Positions 25,938-36,345 are shown, numbered from the stretch's first letter. The stretch is DNA of 64,000 nt from Methylobacterium sp. WSM2598 (GCF_000379105.1 NZ_KB900609.1:836630-900629), one strand, 5' to 3'. The notes: a model not told the origin generated them from the letters alone. Made by a program: numbers and translations.

Positions 25938-27248
25938 ATGAGTTCCGCAACCGCCACTCTTGCGTCGATCCCGGCCGAGGCCTCGTCCGAGGCGCTCCTG
26001 GCCAGTGCGACGCGCAAGAACCTCGTCCGGCTGATCCCGATCGTCGCGATCGCCTACTTCTTCAACTACATCGACCGGACCAACGTCGGTTTCGCGGCAC
26101 TGACCATGAACCGCGACCTCGGGCTAACCAATGCCCAGTTCGGGGCGGCGGCGGGCCTATTCTTCGTCGGTTACTGCCTGCTCGAAGTCCCGAGCAACCT
26201 GATCCTCTACCGGGTCGGCGCGCGGCGCTGGCTCGCCCGGATCATGATCTCCTGGGGCCTGCTGTCGGCCGCGACCGCCCTGGTGACGGGGCCCACGAGC
26301 TTCTATGCGCTGCGGATCCTCACCGGGGCGGCGGAGGCCGGCTTCTTTCCCGGCGTGCTGTTCTACCTGTCGACCTGGTTTCCGGCCCAGAGCCGGGTTC
26401 GCGTCCTGTCCTGGTTCCTGGTGGCGATCCCGCTCTCCTCGGTGATCGGTGGTCCGCTCTCCGTCGCCCTGCTGCAGCTCGACGGCCTGCTCGGTTGGAA
26501 GGGCTGGCAGTGGCTGTTCCTGGTCGAGGGCCTGCCGGCCTGTATCATGGGCGTGCTCACCCTGATCCTGCTGCGCGACTCACCGAAGGAGGCGACCTGG
26601 CTGACGCCGGACGAACGCGCAGCCCTGCTCGAAGCTCTGGACCGTGAGAGCACGAGCCGGCCGCGCAAGGATTTCCTGGCGGCCTTGCGGGACGGAAAGG
26701 TCTGGATCCTGACGGGCATCCTGTTCAGCTACTGGCTCGGCATCAACGGCATCGCGATCTGGCTGCCCCTGATCCTGAAGGGCCACGGGCTCTCGACGAT
26801 GGAGATCGGCTGGCTCTCGGCCGTGCCCTACCTCGTCGCCTCAGCCGCGATGATCGTGTGGGCGCGCCACATGGACCGGACCGGCCGGCACCTCGCCAAC
26901 CTCGCAGCGACCTGCCTAGTGGCGGCGGCCGGGTTCGTGATCTCGGTGGTGTTCAGCTCCCTGGTACCAGCGATGATCGGCATCACCTTCGCGGTGATCG
27001 GGCTGAGCTCGGCGCGTCCGGCCTTCTACAGCCTACCGTCCCGCTATCTGACCGGGGCTGCGGCGGCGGGTGGGATCGCCTTCATCAACGCTGTCGGCAG
27101 CCTGAGCGGCTACGTGGCGCCCTGGATTATGGGTGTGCTGAAGGATGCCACCGGCTCGTTCAATGCCGGGCTGCTCGGCCTCGCAGCGATGCTCGTGGTC
27201 TCGGCCTTGCTGACGGGACTTCTGCGGATGGTCACGCGAGAAGCCTGA
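25938..27248 (+). CDS. MFS transporter, anion:cation symporter (ACS) type
   Basis: A 436-residue carrier with 12 predicted membrane helices. ACS-family motifs: AYFFNYIDRTNVGFAALTMN, LFFVGYCLLEVPSNLILYRV with GARRWLARIMISWG, and TGAAEAGFFPGVLFYLSTWF. This group includes phthalate, tartrate, glucarate and hydroxyphenylacetate carriers. GGAGGACCCG precedes the ATG. It is the last gene of the plus-strand catabolic group; with DctA it gives the cluster two uptake routes for organic anions. Confidence 0.85.
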   Translation: MSSATATLASIPAEASSEALLASATRKNLVRLIPIVAIAYFFNYIDRTNVGFAALTMNRDLGLTNAQFGAAAGLFFVGYCLLEVPSNLILYRVGARRWLARIMISWGLLSAATALVTGPTSFYALRILTGAAEAGFFPGVLFYLSTWFPAQSRVRVLSWFLVAIPLSSVIGGPLSVALLQLDGLLGWKGWQWLFLVEGLPACIMGVLTLILLRDSPKEATWLTPDERAALLEALDRESTSRPRKDFLAALRDGKVWILTGILFSYWLGINGIAIWLPLILKGHGLSTMEIGWLSAVPYLVASAAMIVWARHMDRTGRHLANLAATCLVAAAGFVISVVFSSLVPAMIGITFAVIGLSSARPAFYSLPSRYLTGAAAAGGIAFINAVGSLSGYVAPWIMGVLKDATGSFNAGLLGLAAMLVVSALLTGLLRMVTREA

Positions 27249-27740
27249 GGGCGCTACAAAGATCGTATGAAGATCCGCTTTGCCACAGCCCTTGTGCGAC
27301 CCGAAATGATGGCGGAACGTCGGTTCCATATGCCCGCCTTACGCGAATCGGCGGCAGTGCCAGAGGTGCAACTGCCGATTTCGAAGGGCCGCTGTTGGAT
27401 GTCGAGCGGCCCTCCCGGCGTCACCGCTCGAAGGTCTGGAAGTGGCGCATCTCGGCCCTTCAGCGGGCAACGGCTATGTCACTCCGAAGTGGTCACAGCA
27501 GGCGCCACGCTCCTCGGAGTCACTCTGCTCAGTTGGAAAGTGCCCACATGCTCGCGTGATTCGCTGAGCCGCACCGCTACGTGTGAATCTACTTCCCCGC
27601 AAGCTGGATGCGAGTGCAAGGTCGGCAGGCGCTTGCCACCCCGCGACACACGGGCGGTTCACGGTTACCCGTGCAGCTACCCGGTTCAGCAAACCGACCC
27701 TCGTACAAGGCCAAAATCCCGCGTAAGGCATTGGAATATT
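27249..27740. other. Intergenic stretch with one dispersed repeat
   Basis: 492 bases after the MFS gene. It contains a copy of a roughly 60-base repeat at 27404-27463 related to 51931-51990. The reading frames in it show no family features. Confidence 0.4.
27404..27463 (+). repeat. Second dispersed repeat family, copy 1 of 2
   Basis: Core TCGAAGGTCTGGAAGTGGCG. Hand alignment with the reverse complement of 51931-51990 gives 47 of 60 identical bases, best in the core. Confidence 0.55.
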
Positions 27741-27786
27741 TGGTGAGCGCGCTGGGACTCGAACCCAGGACCTACAGATTAAAAGT
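27741..27786 (-). other. tRNA-Lys 3' fragment, probable attachment-site scar
   Basis: On the minus strand the 46 bases ACTTTTAATCTGTAGGTCC through CGCGCTCACCA match the anticodon loop (TTT), variable loop, T arm, acceptor 3' strand and CCA of tRNA-Lys. The 5' half (acceptor 5' strand, D arm) is absent, so it is not a working tRNA. A 3'-half duplicate of a tRNA is the usual att product of a tyrosine integrase. Two tandem 11-base repeats lie 45 bases away. Confidence 0.7.
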
Positions 27787-27830
27787 TTGTTGGTCTGCGC
27801 AAGCTTGTGTTCTGAGGTCGACGTGCTTTT

Positions 27831-27852
27831 CGAGCCAGTCACGAGCCAGTCA
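27831..27852. repeat. Tandem 11-base repeats beside the tRNA-Lys fragment
   Basis: CGAGCCAGTCA occurs twice without a gap (27831-27841, 27842-27852). Short direct repeats next to an att core resemble integrase arm-type binding sites; this is inference. Confidence 0.45.
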
Positions 27853-28320
27853 TGAGCGGTTCCCTTCGCTCATCGAGGATACCGATGCGCTGTGCCCCCG
27901 GCCGTGTTGGTCACGAATCCTGGCGCCTCATTCAGCACGTGGCAATGCCAAGACAGAGCAGTAGCTTCACACCTGAGGGGGCTGCGATCGAGGAAGCGGG
28001 GCACAGCAAGTCCTCTGTCCTTGCCCGAATGGATCCCGGACGCTGATGCCAAAGCCCGAGGCCGCGCGGGGCTCGCTGCCTGCAGGAGCATTCCCAAGGG
28101 GATGAAACACGTCTCAGATGCACCCCCTGCCCTGCCGTGGGTTACGTCTAGCATCGCCCGGCTCACGAGGGCATGAGCCACCATCCCTGTCTCTTGTGGG
28201 TGCGCGGTTTCGTGTTCCATCCGTGTTGCACGGAGCAGCCGACGTACGGCTGTAACCCATTGTAAATCCAGGGGTCGTGTTGCAGCTAGTCGAAACACAT
28301 TGTCGCCGGGCTCGCGCAAC
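27853..28320. other. Stretch without a supportable gene between tRNA-Lys fragment and tRNA-Gln
   Basis: 468 bases. Open frames exist on both strands (for example 27892-28176 plus, 27870-28334 minus), but none has a clear ribosome binding site or a recognisable family. Confidence 0.35.
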
Positions 28321-28352
28321 AAAAAACCCGCCAAGCCCTTGACCTGACGGGT
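28321..28352 (-). terminator. Terminator of tRNA-Gln
   Basis: On the minus strand ACCCGTCA pairs with TGGCGGGT (one G-T pair) around a loop, followed by TTTTTTG, starting 9 bases after the tRNA 3' end. Confidence 0.7.
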
Positions 28353-28360
28353 GATTTCGA

Positions 28361-28434
28361 TGGCTGGGGGACGTGGATTCGAACCACGACTAACGGAGTC
28401 AGAGTCCGCTGTTCTACCGTTAAACTATCCCCCA
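28361..28434 (-). tRNA. tRNA-Gln (CTG anticodon)
   Basis: A complete 74-base cloverleaf including encoded CCA. Acceptor stem TGGGGGA pairs with TCCCCCA; anticodon stem GCGGA pairs with TCCGT around loop CTCTGAC, giving anticodon CTG. T arm is CGTGG-TTCGAAT-CCACG and the discriminator base is G, as in tRNA-Gln. It has its own terminator. Confidence 0.93.
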
Positions 28435-28634
28435 GCAAGCGGCCGATCGCTCAGCGCCGCCTGCCGGTCGGGCCCGTCCCGGAGGGACTTGGCATCGCGC
28501 CGAGCGCGGTTCCTGCCGACGCCGCGGGCGATAGCACGGCTCGGAGCGCCGATGCAAGCGGCAAAGGCCGGCGGGGCGCCGCCGGACACGGGGCTGGGCG
28601 GGAGGGCCGGGTCTCGGCCCATCCCGGCCCGCCC

Positions 28635-29975
<1,341 letters not shown>

Positions 29976-30120
29976 TCAGCCAACTTCATCGCCAATGGCC
30001 ATCACGCGCCCACCGGCAGCATCGTCGTTGCTCTGCGGCGCGACATTCATCACGCGGTCGAATATCGTTGGTATCCGCTTCGGCGCGCCGGCAACGTGAG
30101 CGGAGACGAAGGGAACGGGC

Positions 30121-32346
30121 ATGGAAGGACAGGTCGTGTCACCGGCGGGGCGCCCCTCCCCGGATGAACCACCGAAGGCCGCGCACGCGCCGCCGCCGGC
30201 TCCCGTCATCGATTCCGGCCTCGCCGCCCTGGCGCTCGTGGCCTCGTTCCACCAGGTCGCCTGCGAGCCCGCGCAGGTGCGCCACGAGCTCGGCCTCGGC
30301 GTGCAGCCCGCCCGCGCCGTCGACCTCGTGCGCGGCGCCCGCCAGCTCAAGCTCAAGGCCCGCCTGCTCGAGAAGCAGAAGCCCGAGCGCCTCGAATCGA
30401 TCCCGCTGCCCGCCATCCTGGAGATGGAGGGCGGGCGCTTCGTCCTGCTCGGGCGGCGCCTCGACGACGGCAAGTACCGGATCATCGACGCGGCGGCCCG
30501 CACCGCCGAGCACGTGCCGGCCGACGCCGTCGTCGCCCGCTGGACCGGGTCGATCATCCTGATCGCGCGCCGGGCCAGCCTGCAGAAGGTCATCCACGAT
30601 TTCGGCCTCAGCTGGTTCGTGCCGTCGATCTGGCGCTACCGCCAGCCGCTGCTGACCGTGCTGGTCGCCTCCTTCTTCATCCAGGTCTGCGCCCTCATCA
30701 CGCCGATCTTCTTCCAGATCACGATCGACAAGGTCCTCACGCATCGCGGCTACTCGACGCTGACCCTGGTCGCGGTCGGCCTCGTGGTGCTCGGCCTGTT
30801 CCACGTGGTCCTGCAATACCTGCGCAGCTACATCCTGACGCACACGACGAGCCGGATCGACGTCGAACTCGGCGCCCGCCTGTTCGAGCACCTGATGCGC
30901 CTGCCGCTCGGCTATTTCGAGACCCGGCCGGCCGGCCAGACCGTCGCGCGCGTGCGCGAACTGGAGACGATCCGCAGCTTCCTCACCGGGCAGGCCCTCA
31001 CCTCGGCGATCGACATCCCGTTCACGCTGCTGTTCATCGTTATCCTGTACTTCTACTCGCCGCTGCTGGCGCTGATCGTGACCCTGTCGATCCCCTGCTA
31101 CGTGGTGGTGGCGGTCGTGCTGCGGCCGATCCTGCGCGAGCAGACCCTCGAGCGCTTCAACCGCTCGGCCCTGTCGAGCCAGTTCCTGATCGAGTCGGTG
31201 GTCGGCATCCACACGGTCAAGGCGCTGGCCGTCGAGCCGACCCTGCGCACGCAGTGGGAGGAGCGCCTCGCCGCCTACGTCAAGACCTCCTTCGTGGCGG
31301 GCGTCGTCGCCAGCATCGGCCAGAACGCGATCCAGTACATCAACAAGGTGACGACCGCGCTCGTGCTCTTCTTCGGCGCCTACGCGGTGATGAACGGCGA
31401 CCTCACGGTCGGCTCGCTGATCGCCTTCAACATGATCATGGGGCAGGTCACGGCCCCGATCCTGCGCCTGTCGCAGCTCTGGCAGGATTTCCAGCAAGTG
31501 AAGGTGTCGATCGACCGGCTCGGCGACGTGCTCAACTGCCCGCCCGAGACCCGCTCGATGGGCCAGGCGCACCTGCCCCCCGCCAAGGGCCAGATCACGG
31601 TGCGCAACGTGGTGTTCCGCTACCAGCCGGGCACGCCCGAGGTGCTGCGCGACGTCTCGATCGAGATCCCGGCCGGGCAGGTGCTCGGCATCGTCGGGCC
31701 GTCGGGCTCGGGCAAGTCGACCTTCACCAAGCTCCTCCAGCGCCTCTACGTGCCGGAGAAGGGCCAAGTGCTGATCGACGGCATCGACATCGCGCAGGTC
31801 GACCCCGCCTGGCTGCGCCGCCAGATCGGCGTCGTGCTGCAGGAGAACCTGCTGTTCAACAAGACGGTGTTCGAGAACATCGCGCTGGCCAATCCGGGCC
31901 TGTCGCGCGCGCAGGTGATCCAGGTGGCGCGCCTCGCGGGCGCCGACGAGTTCATCAACCGCCTGCCGCTCGGCTACGACACCCCGATCGAGGAGCGCGG
32001 CGCCAACCTCTCGGGCGGCCAGCGCCAGCGGCTGGCCATCGCGCGGGCGCTCGCCACCAATCCCCGCATCCTGATCCTCGACGAGGCGACCTCGGCCCTC
32101 GACTACGAGAGCGAGCGCATCATCCAGGAGAACATGCGGCACATCGTGCGCGGACGCACCGTCGTGATCATCGCCCACCGCCTCGCGGCGGTGCGCGGCT
32201 GCGACCGCATCATCGCGCTGCAGGACGGGCGGATCGTCGAGGACGGCACCCACCGCGACCTCGTGGAGCGTCCCACCTCGCTCTACGGCCGGCTGTGGCG
32301 CATGCAGTCCGACCACGGATCCGCCGAGCAGGGAGCCGCCGCGTGA
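30121..32346 (+). CDS. Type I secretion ATPase with C39-like domain (HlyB/LapB type)
   Basis: A 741-residue inner-membrane exporter. About residues 25-155 form a C39 peptidase-like domain whose catalytic Cys is missing (DSGLAALALVASFHQVACEP), so it should bind rather than cut substrates, as in HlyB. About 165-440 is the six-helix membrane part. The nucleotide domain (480-725) has Walker A GPSGSGKSTF, LSGGQRQRLAIARAL, Walker B ILILDEATSALD, and the IAHRL H-loop. These systems secrete RTX-type adhesins and toxins past both membranes. Its TGA overlaps the start of the adaptor gene. No RTX substrate and no TolC gene are in the window. Confidence 0.9.
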   Translation: MEGQVVSPAGRPSPDEPPKAAHAPPPAPVIDSGLAALALVASFHQVACEPAQVRHELGLGVQPARAVDLVRGARQLKLKARLLEKQKPERLESIPLPAILEMEGGRFVLLGRRLDDGKYRIIDAAARTAEHVPADAVVARWTGSIILIARRASLQKVIHDFGLSWFVPSIWRYRQPLLTVLVASFFIQVCALITPIFFQITIDKVLTHRGYSTLTLVAVGLVVLGLFHVVLQYLRSYILTHTTSRIDVELGARLFEHLMRLPLGYFETRPAGQTVARVRELETIRSFLTGQALTSAIDIPFTLLFIVILYFYSPLLALIVTLSIPCYVVVAVVLRPILREQTLERFNRSALSSQFLIESVVGIHTVKALAVEPTLRTQWEERLAAYVKTSFVAGVVASIGQNAIQYINKVTTALVLFFGAYAVMNGDLTVGSLIAFNMIMGQVTAPILRLSQLWQDFQQVKVSIDRLGDVLNCPPETRSMGQAHLPPAKGQITVRNVVFRYQPGTPEVLRDVSIEIPAGQVLGIVGPSGSGKSTFTKLLQRLYVPEKGQVLIDGIDIAQVDPAWLRRQIGVVLQENLLFNKTVFENIALANPGLSRAQVIQVARLAGADEFINRLPLGYDTPIEERGANLSGGQRQRLAIARALATNPRILILDEATSALDYESERIIQENMRHIVRGRTVVIIAHRLAAVRGCDRIIALQDGRIVEDGTHRDLVERPTSLYGRLWRMQSDHGSAEQGAAA

Positions 32347-33887
32347 CCGCGAACCCCGAACCCCGCCCCGAGGGGCAGGCCGCCCCCTCCCCGGCCCCGG
32401 CCGCGCGCAACCGGCTGCCGGCCCTGCCCACCGCCCGCTCCCTCTCCCCGCGCCGCCTCACCGAGCGGGTGCGGGCGATGGCGGTCAACCGCGAGAACCA
32501 GGAATTTCTCCCCGCCCACCTGGAGATCCTGGACACGCCGCCCTCCCCGCAGGCGACGTTGTTCACCTGGACGATCTGCCTGATGTTCGCGGCGGCGCTC
32601 CTGTGGAGCTTCCTCGCCCATCTCGACATCCACGCGGTGGCGAGCGGGCGCATCCAGCCGAGCGGGCGCTCCAAGGTCGTGCAGCCCTTCGAGACCGGCA
32701 AGGTGCTGGCGGTTCACGTCGAGAACGGCGCCCGGGTCAAGGAGGGCGACCTCCTGATCGAGCTCGATCCGACCGAGGCGGAGGCCGACCTCGCGGCGCG
32801 GCGCGGCGACCTCGCCTCGCTGGAGGCGCAGATCATCCGGCGCCAGGCCACGGTCGCGGCGGTCGAGACCAACCAGCCGGCGACGAGCCCGGTCGCGTTC
32901 CCCGCCAGCATCCCGCCCGCCGTGCAGGCGCGGGAGCGGGCCGCCATGCTGGCCGAGATCGGGCAGTACGTCGCCTCCCGCGACGCGCTGCTCGCCCAGA
33001 TCGCCGAGAAGGACGCGACGCAGAAGCGCTTCGCCACCAGCATCGCGGCGCGCGAGCGGCTGCAGGCGGTGCTCAAGGAGCGGGCCGACATGCGCGAGAC
33101 CCTGGTCGCCCGCCAGGCCGGCACCCGCGCGGCGGTGATCGATGCGGTGCAGCAGGTCGAGCAGGTGGCGGCGGACCTCGCCTACGACCGCGGCCAGCTG
33201 ATCGAGGCGCAGGCCGCCGCGGTCTCGCTGCAGCGGCGGGTCGAGCAGCTCGCGACCGAGACCGTCGCCAAGCAGCACCAATCCGTGACCGAGGCGGCCC
33301 AGAAGCGGGACGCCCTGCGGCAGGACGTGGTCAAGGCGGCGCTCAAGCGCGAGCGCACCCGGCTCACCGCGCCGATCAGCGGCACCGTGCAGCAGCTCGC
33401 GGTGACGACGCTCGGCCAAGTGGTGACGGCGGGCCAGCCGCTCCTGGTGGTGGTTCCGAGCGAGGGGCCGATCGAGGTCGAGGCCATGGTCCAGAACAAG
33501 GATATCGGCTTCGTGATCCCGGGCCAGGAGGCGGTCGTGAAGATCGACGCCTTCCCGTTCACCCGCTACGGCAGCATCGAGGGCAAGGTGGCGCGGGTCT
33601 CCCGCGACGCCGTCGACGACCGCGACGCGAGCGGCGCCTCGGACGCGGTCTCGATGAGCCGCGGCCAGGGCCTCAGCCCGGTGAGCGGCACGCCCAAGAC
33701 CCAGAACCTGGTCTTCCCGGTCACGATCGAGCTGTCGCGCGCGACGATCGAGGCGGACGGCAAGACCGTGCCGCTCACCCCCGGCATGACCGTGACGGCG
33801 GAGATCCGCACGGGCTCGCGGCGGGTGATCGACTACGTGCTCTCGCCCGTGAAGGAGACGACCGCGACGGCGGGCCACGAGCGCTGA
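32343..33887 (+). CDS. Type I secretion periplasmic adaptor (HlyD family)
   Basis: A 514-residue membrane-fusion protein linking the inner-membrane ATPase to an outer-membrane channel. After a Pro-rich cytoplasmic N-terminus it has one membrane helix (TLFTWTICLMFAAALLWSFL, near residue 85), the lipoyl half-motif HAVASGRIQPSGRSKVVQPF, a long coiled-coil hairpin, the second lipoyl half (RTRLTAPISGTVQQLAVTTL), and a C-terminal beta domain with VTAEIRTGSRRVIDYVLSPV. Start is the GTG at 32343, overlapping the ATPase stop (GTGA), which indicates translational coupling. Confidence 0.88.
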   Translation: MTANPEPRPEGQAAPSPAPAARNRLPALPTARSLSPRRLTERVRAMAVNRENQEFLPAHLEILDTPPSPQATLFTWTICLMFAAALLWSFLAHLDIHAVASGRIQPSGRSKVVQPFETGKVLAVHVENGARVKEGDLLIELDPTEAEADLAARRGDLASLEAQIIRRQATVAAVETNQPATSPVAFPASIPPAVQARERAAMLAEIGQYVASRDALLAQIAEKDATQKRFATSIAARERLQAVLKERADMRETLVARQAGTRAAVIDAVQQVEQVAADLAYDRGQLIEAQAAAVSLQRRVEQLATETVAKQHQSVTEAAQKRDALRQDVVKAALKRERTRLTAPISGTVQQLAVTTLGQVVTAGQPLLVVVPSEGPIEVEAMVQNKDIGFVIPGQEAVVKIDAFPFTRYGSIEGKVARVSRDAVDDRDASGASDAVSMSRGQGLSPVSGTPKTQNLVFPVTIELSRATIEADGKTVPLTPGMTVTAEIRTGSRRVIDYVLSPVKETTATAGHER

Positions 33888-33900
33888 GCCCGGCGCGGCG

Positions 33901-35142
33901 ATGCGCGTCCTCTTCGTCCACCAGAACTTCCCGGGCCAGTACCGCCACGTCGCCCCGGCGCTGGCGGCCCGGCCCGGGCACGCGGTGGTGGCGCTCGGCA
34001 TCAACCCGGCGCCGCCGCTGCCGGGGGTGCGCCACCTGCGCTACGCGGTGGAGGGGCGCTCGACCCCGGGCATCCACCGCCTCGCCCAGGATTTCGAGAC
34101 CAAGGTGCTGCGCGGCGAGGCGGCGGCCCGCGCCGCCCTGCGCCTGAGGGAGGAGGGCTTCGCGCCCGACGTCATCTGCGGCCATCCGGGCTGGGGCGAG
34201 ACCCTGTTCCTGAAGGACGTCTGGCCGGAGGCGAGGTTCCTGAGCTTCGTCGAGTTCAGCTACGGCGCGCGCGGCGCCGATGTCGGCTTCGACCCGGAAT
34301 TCCCCGTGCGGGCGGGTGAGGGGCTGTTCGCCGTGCGCGTGCGCAACGCCGCCGCCTACCTGGCCTTCGAGGCGTCGGACTGGCTCGTCTCGCCGACGGC
34401 TTGGCAGGCGAGCCGGGTCCCCGCCCCGTTCCGGCCGCGGCTCAGCGTGATCCACGACGGCATCGACACCGACCTCGTGCGGCCGGATCCGCGGGCGCGG
34501 ATCACCCTCGACCGCACCGGCACCAGCTGCGCCCCGGGCGACGAGGTCGTCACCTTCGTCAACCGCAACCTCGAACCCTACCGGGGCTACCACAGCTTCA
34601 TGCGGGCCCTGCCCGAGATCCTGCGGCGCCGGCCGCAGGCCCGGGCGGTGCTGGTGGGCGGCAGCGACGTGAGCTACGGCGCCAAGCCCCCCGCCGGCCG
34701 GACCTGGAAGGACATCTTCCTGGACGAGGTCAGGGCGGATCTCGACCTGTCGCGCGTGCATTTCGTCGGGCGGATCCCGTACGGGACCTACCTCAACCTG
34801 CTCCAGGTCTCGGCCGCCCACGTCTACCTGACCTATCCGTTCGTCCTGTCCTGGTCGATGCTGGAGGCGATGGCGGCCGGCTGCCTGGTGATCGGCTCGG
34901 CCACGCCCCCGGTCGAGGAGGTGATCCGCGACGGCGAGAACGGCGTGCTGGTCGACTTCTTCTCCCCGGCGGCCATCGCCGAGGCGGTGGTGCGGGCGCT
35001 GGCCGAGCCCGAGGCCTTCCGGGCGATGCGGGCGGCGGCGCGGCGGAGCGCCGAGGGCTACGACCTCGCCCGGGTCTGCCTGCCGCGCCACCTGCGGCTG
35101 ATCGAGGAGGTCGCGGCCGGGGCGCTGCAGCCCGCCGCCTGA
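33901..35142 (+). CDS. Glycosyltransferase, GT4-like
   Basis: A 413-residue GT-B fold enzyme. N-terminal half starts MRVLFVHQNFPGQYRHVAPA with a second domain holding SVIHDGIDTDLVRPDP, VTFVNRNLEPYRGYHSFMRA, RVHFVGRIPYGTYLNLL and the donor-site segment FVLSWSMLEAMAAGCLVIGS followed by PPVEEVIRDGENGVLVDF. It would transfer a sugar from a nucleotide donor in the cytoplasm. It starts 13 bases after the HlyD gene, so it is co-transcribed with the secretion genes and may glycosylate the secreted protein before export (inference). Confidence 0.85.
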   Translation: MRVLFVHQNFPGQYRHVAPALAARPGHAVVALGINPAPPLPGVRHLRYAVEGRSTPGIHRLAQDFETKVLRGEAAARAALRLREEGFAPDVICGHPGWGETLFLKDVWPEARFLSFVEFSYGARGADVGFDPEFPVRAGEGLFAVRVRNAAAYLAFEASDWLVSPTAWQASRVPAPFRPRLSVIHDGIDTDLVRPDPRARITLDRTGTSCAPGDEVVTFVNRNLEPYRGYHSFMRALPEILRRRPQARAVLVGGSDVSYGAKPPAGRTWKDIFLDEVRADLDLSRVHFVGRIPYGTYLNLLQVSAAHVYLTYPFVLSWSMLEAMAAGCLVIGSATPPVEEVIRDGENGVLVDFFSPAAIAEAVVRALAEPEAFRAMRAAARRSAEGYDLARVCLPRHLRLIEEVAAGALQPAA

Positions 35143-35286
35143 GGCGGGCGGTCCCGTCCCGCGGCCGCCGCGGAAGCTCCGAGCGGGTTCGGAACCGCTG
35201 TCGAGGGAGGTCCCGGCAGGAGGCGGCGGGGGAGCGGCCGAACGCGAAGCGGGCCGGGACGCGGATCTGCCGCCATCCTCGCCCGC

Positions 35287-36345
35287 TCACGGATGCGCCC
35301 GCCACAGGCTGCGCTCGACGCGCCCCGACAGGCCCGCCGCCACCCCGACCACGCCGACCAGAGCCAGCATGTCGGGCCAGGTGAAGCGGAAAGCCCCGCG
35401 GAAGCCCGGCGTCACGAGCCAGAACATCTCGGCGCCGTGCAGCACCAGGACGAGGGCCGCGATGGCGACGAGGGCGGCGGGCCGCCCGACCACGCGCCGC
35501 GGCAGCAGGACGAGGAGCGCCAGCACGCCGGTGGCGAGCGCCACGACCGCGCCGACGCGGGCGAGCGTGCCGCCCCGGTCGAGGTACCAGCGCACCTCGT
35601 CGGGCAGGTTCGCCGACCAGACCACGAGGTACTGCACGAAGTGCACGAAGCCCCAGCAGGCGAGCAGCACCAGCATCGGGTCGGTGAAGGCCGCCGCCAT
35701 GCGGTTGTCGCGCAGCGGCCGGCCGGAACTCGCCCGCGCGGCGATCAGCGCCGCCGCCGAGAGGGCGAGCCCGGCCTGGATCGTCATCACCAGGAGCCCG
35801 AAGGCGGCCGAGGCGCGGGCGGGATCGACCGAGTGCACCCAATCCTCGGCCGCGAGCGTGCCCAGCACCGCGTGCAGCACCATGCCGATCACGGCCCGGC
35901 GGCGGCGCGCCGCCGCGGCCTCGAGGGCGAGATCGAGCGGCGCCCGCCGGAAGGTCTCGGCGAGCCAGAGCCAGACCGCGAGGTAGAACAGGCTGCGCAG
36001 GGTGAAGAAGGCGGGCGTGAACCAGATCGCCGCGAGCGCCGTGCGGGGCGGCAGGCCCCGGCCCCAGCCGTAGAGCGCGCCGAGGTTGAGCAGGATCGGC
36101 ACCAGCAGCAGCGCGGCGATCGGCAGGAGCGCGAGGAGACGGCGCAGGGAGGCGGCCATCGGCTCGTGGGCGAAGCCCGCGAGTTCGAGCCCCATCAGGA
36201 GCGGCAGCGCGCCGGCCGGCAGCGAGACCAGGACCAGCCAGGCGGCGAGGTAGGAGGGCATCACGGCCGTGCCGGCGGCGGCCGCGAGGCCGCAGGCGGC
36301 GAGGCAGGCGACGCCGACCGCGAGCGAGATCGGCCGGCGGTTCAC
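35287..36345 (-). CDS. ActF-like polytopic membrane protein
   Basis: A 352-residue protein with about ten hydrophobic helices. Several stretches resemble ActF, the quinone-interacting membrane subunit of alternative complex III: PILLNLGALYGWGRGLPPRT, FTPAFFTLRSLFYLAVWLWL, EDWVHSVDPARASAAFGLLV (relatives have DWIMSLxPHWFST), and ADNM-type DNRMAAAFTDPMLVLLACWG followed by FVHFVQYLVVWSANLPDE. No other complex III or oxidase genes are adjacent, so its role is open. The assignment rests on pattern memory and should be read as tentative. Confidence 0.55.
   Translation of the reverse strand: MNRRPISLAVGVACLAACGLAAAAGTAVMPSYLAAWLVLVSLPAGALPLLMGLELAGFAHEPMAASLRRLLALLPIAALLLVPILLNLGALYGWGRGLPPRTALAAIWFTPAFFTLRSLFYLAVWLWLAETFRRAPLDLALEAAAARRRRAVIGMVLHAVLGTLAAEDWVHSVDPARASAAFGLLVMTIQAGLALSAAALIAARASSGRPLRDNRMAAAFTDPMLVLLACWGFVHFVQYLVVWSANLPDEVRWYLDRGGTLARVGAVVALATGVLALLVLLPRRVVGRPAALVAIAALVLVLHGAEMFWLVTPGFRGAFRFTWPDMLALVGVVGVAAGLSGRVERSLWRAHP

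Noticed and set aside
27870..28334. 154-codon minus-strand frame between the tRNA-Lys fragment and tRNA-Gln
   Set aside because: It begins inside the tRNA-Gln terminator, has no ribosome binding site and no recognised family.
30139..32316. 725-codon minus-strand open frame
   Set aside because: Exact antisense of the type I secretion ATPase, with shadow composition and no motifs.
31254..32342. Long in-frame extension upstream of the HlyD-family gene
   Set aside because: This part overlaps the ATPase gene in another frame and is not protein-like; the HlyD protein starts at the GTG at 32343.
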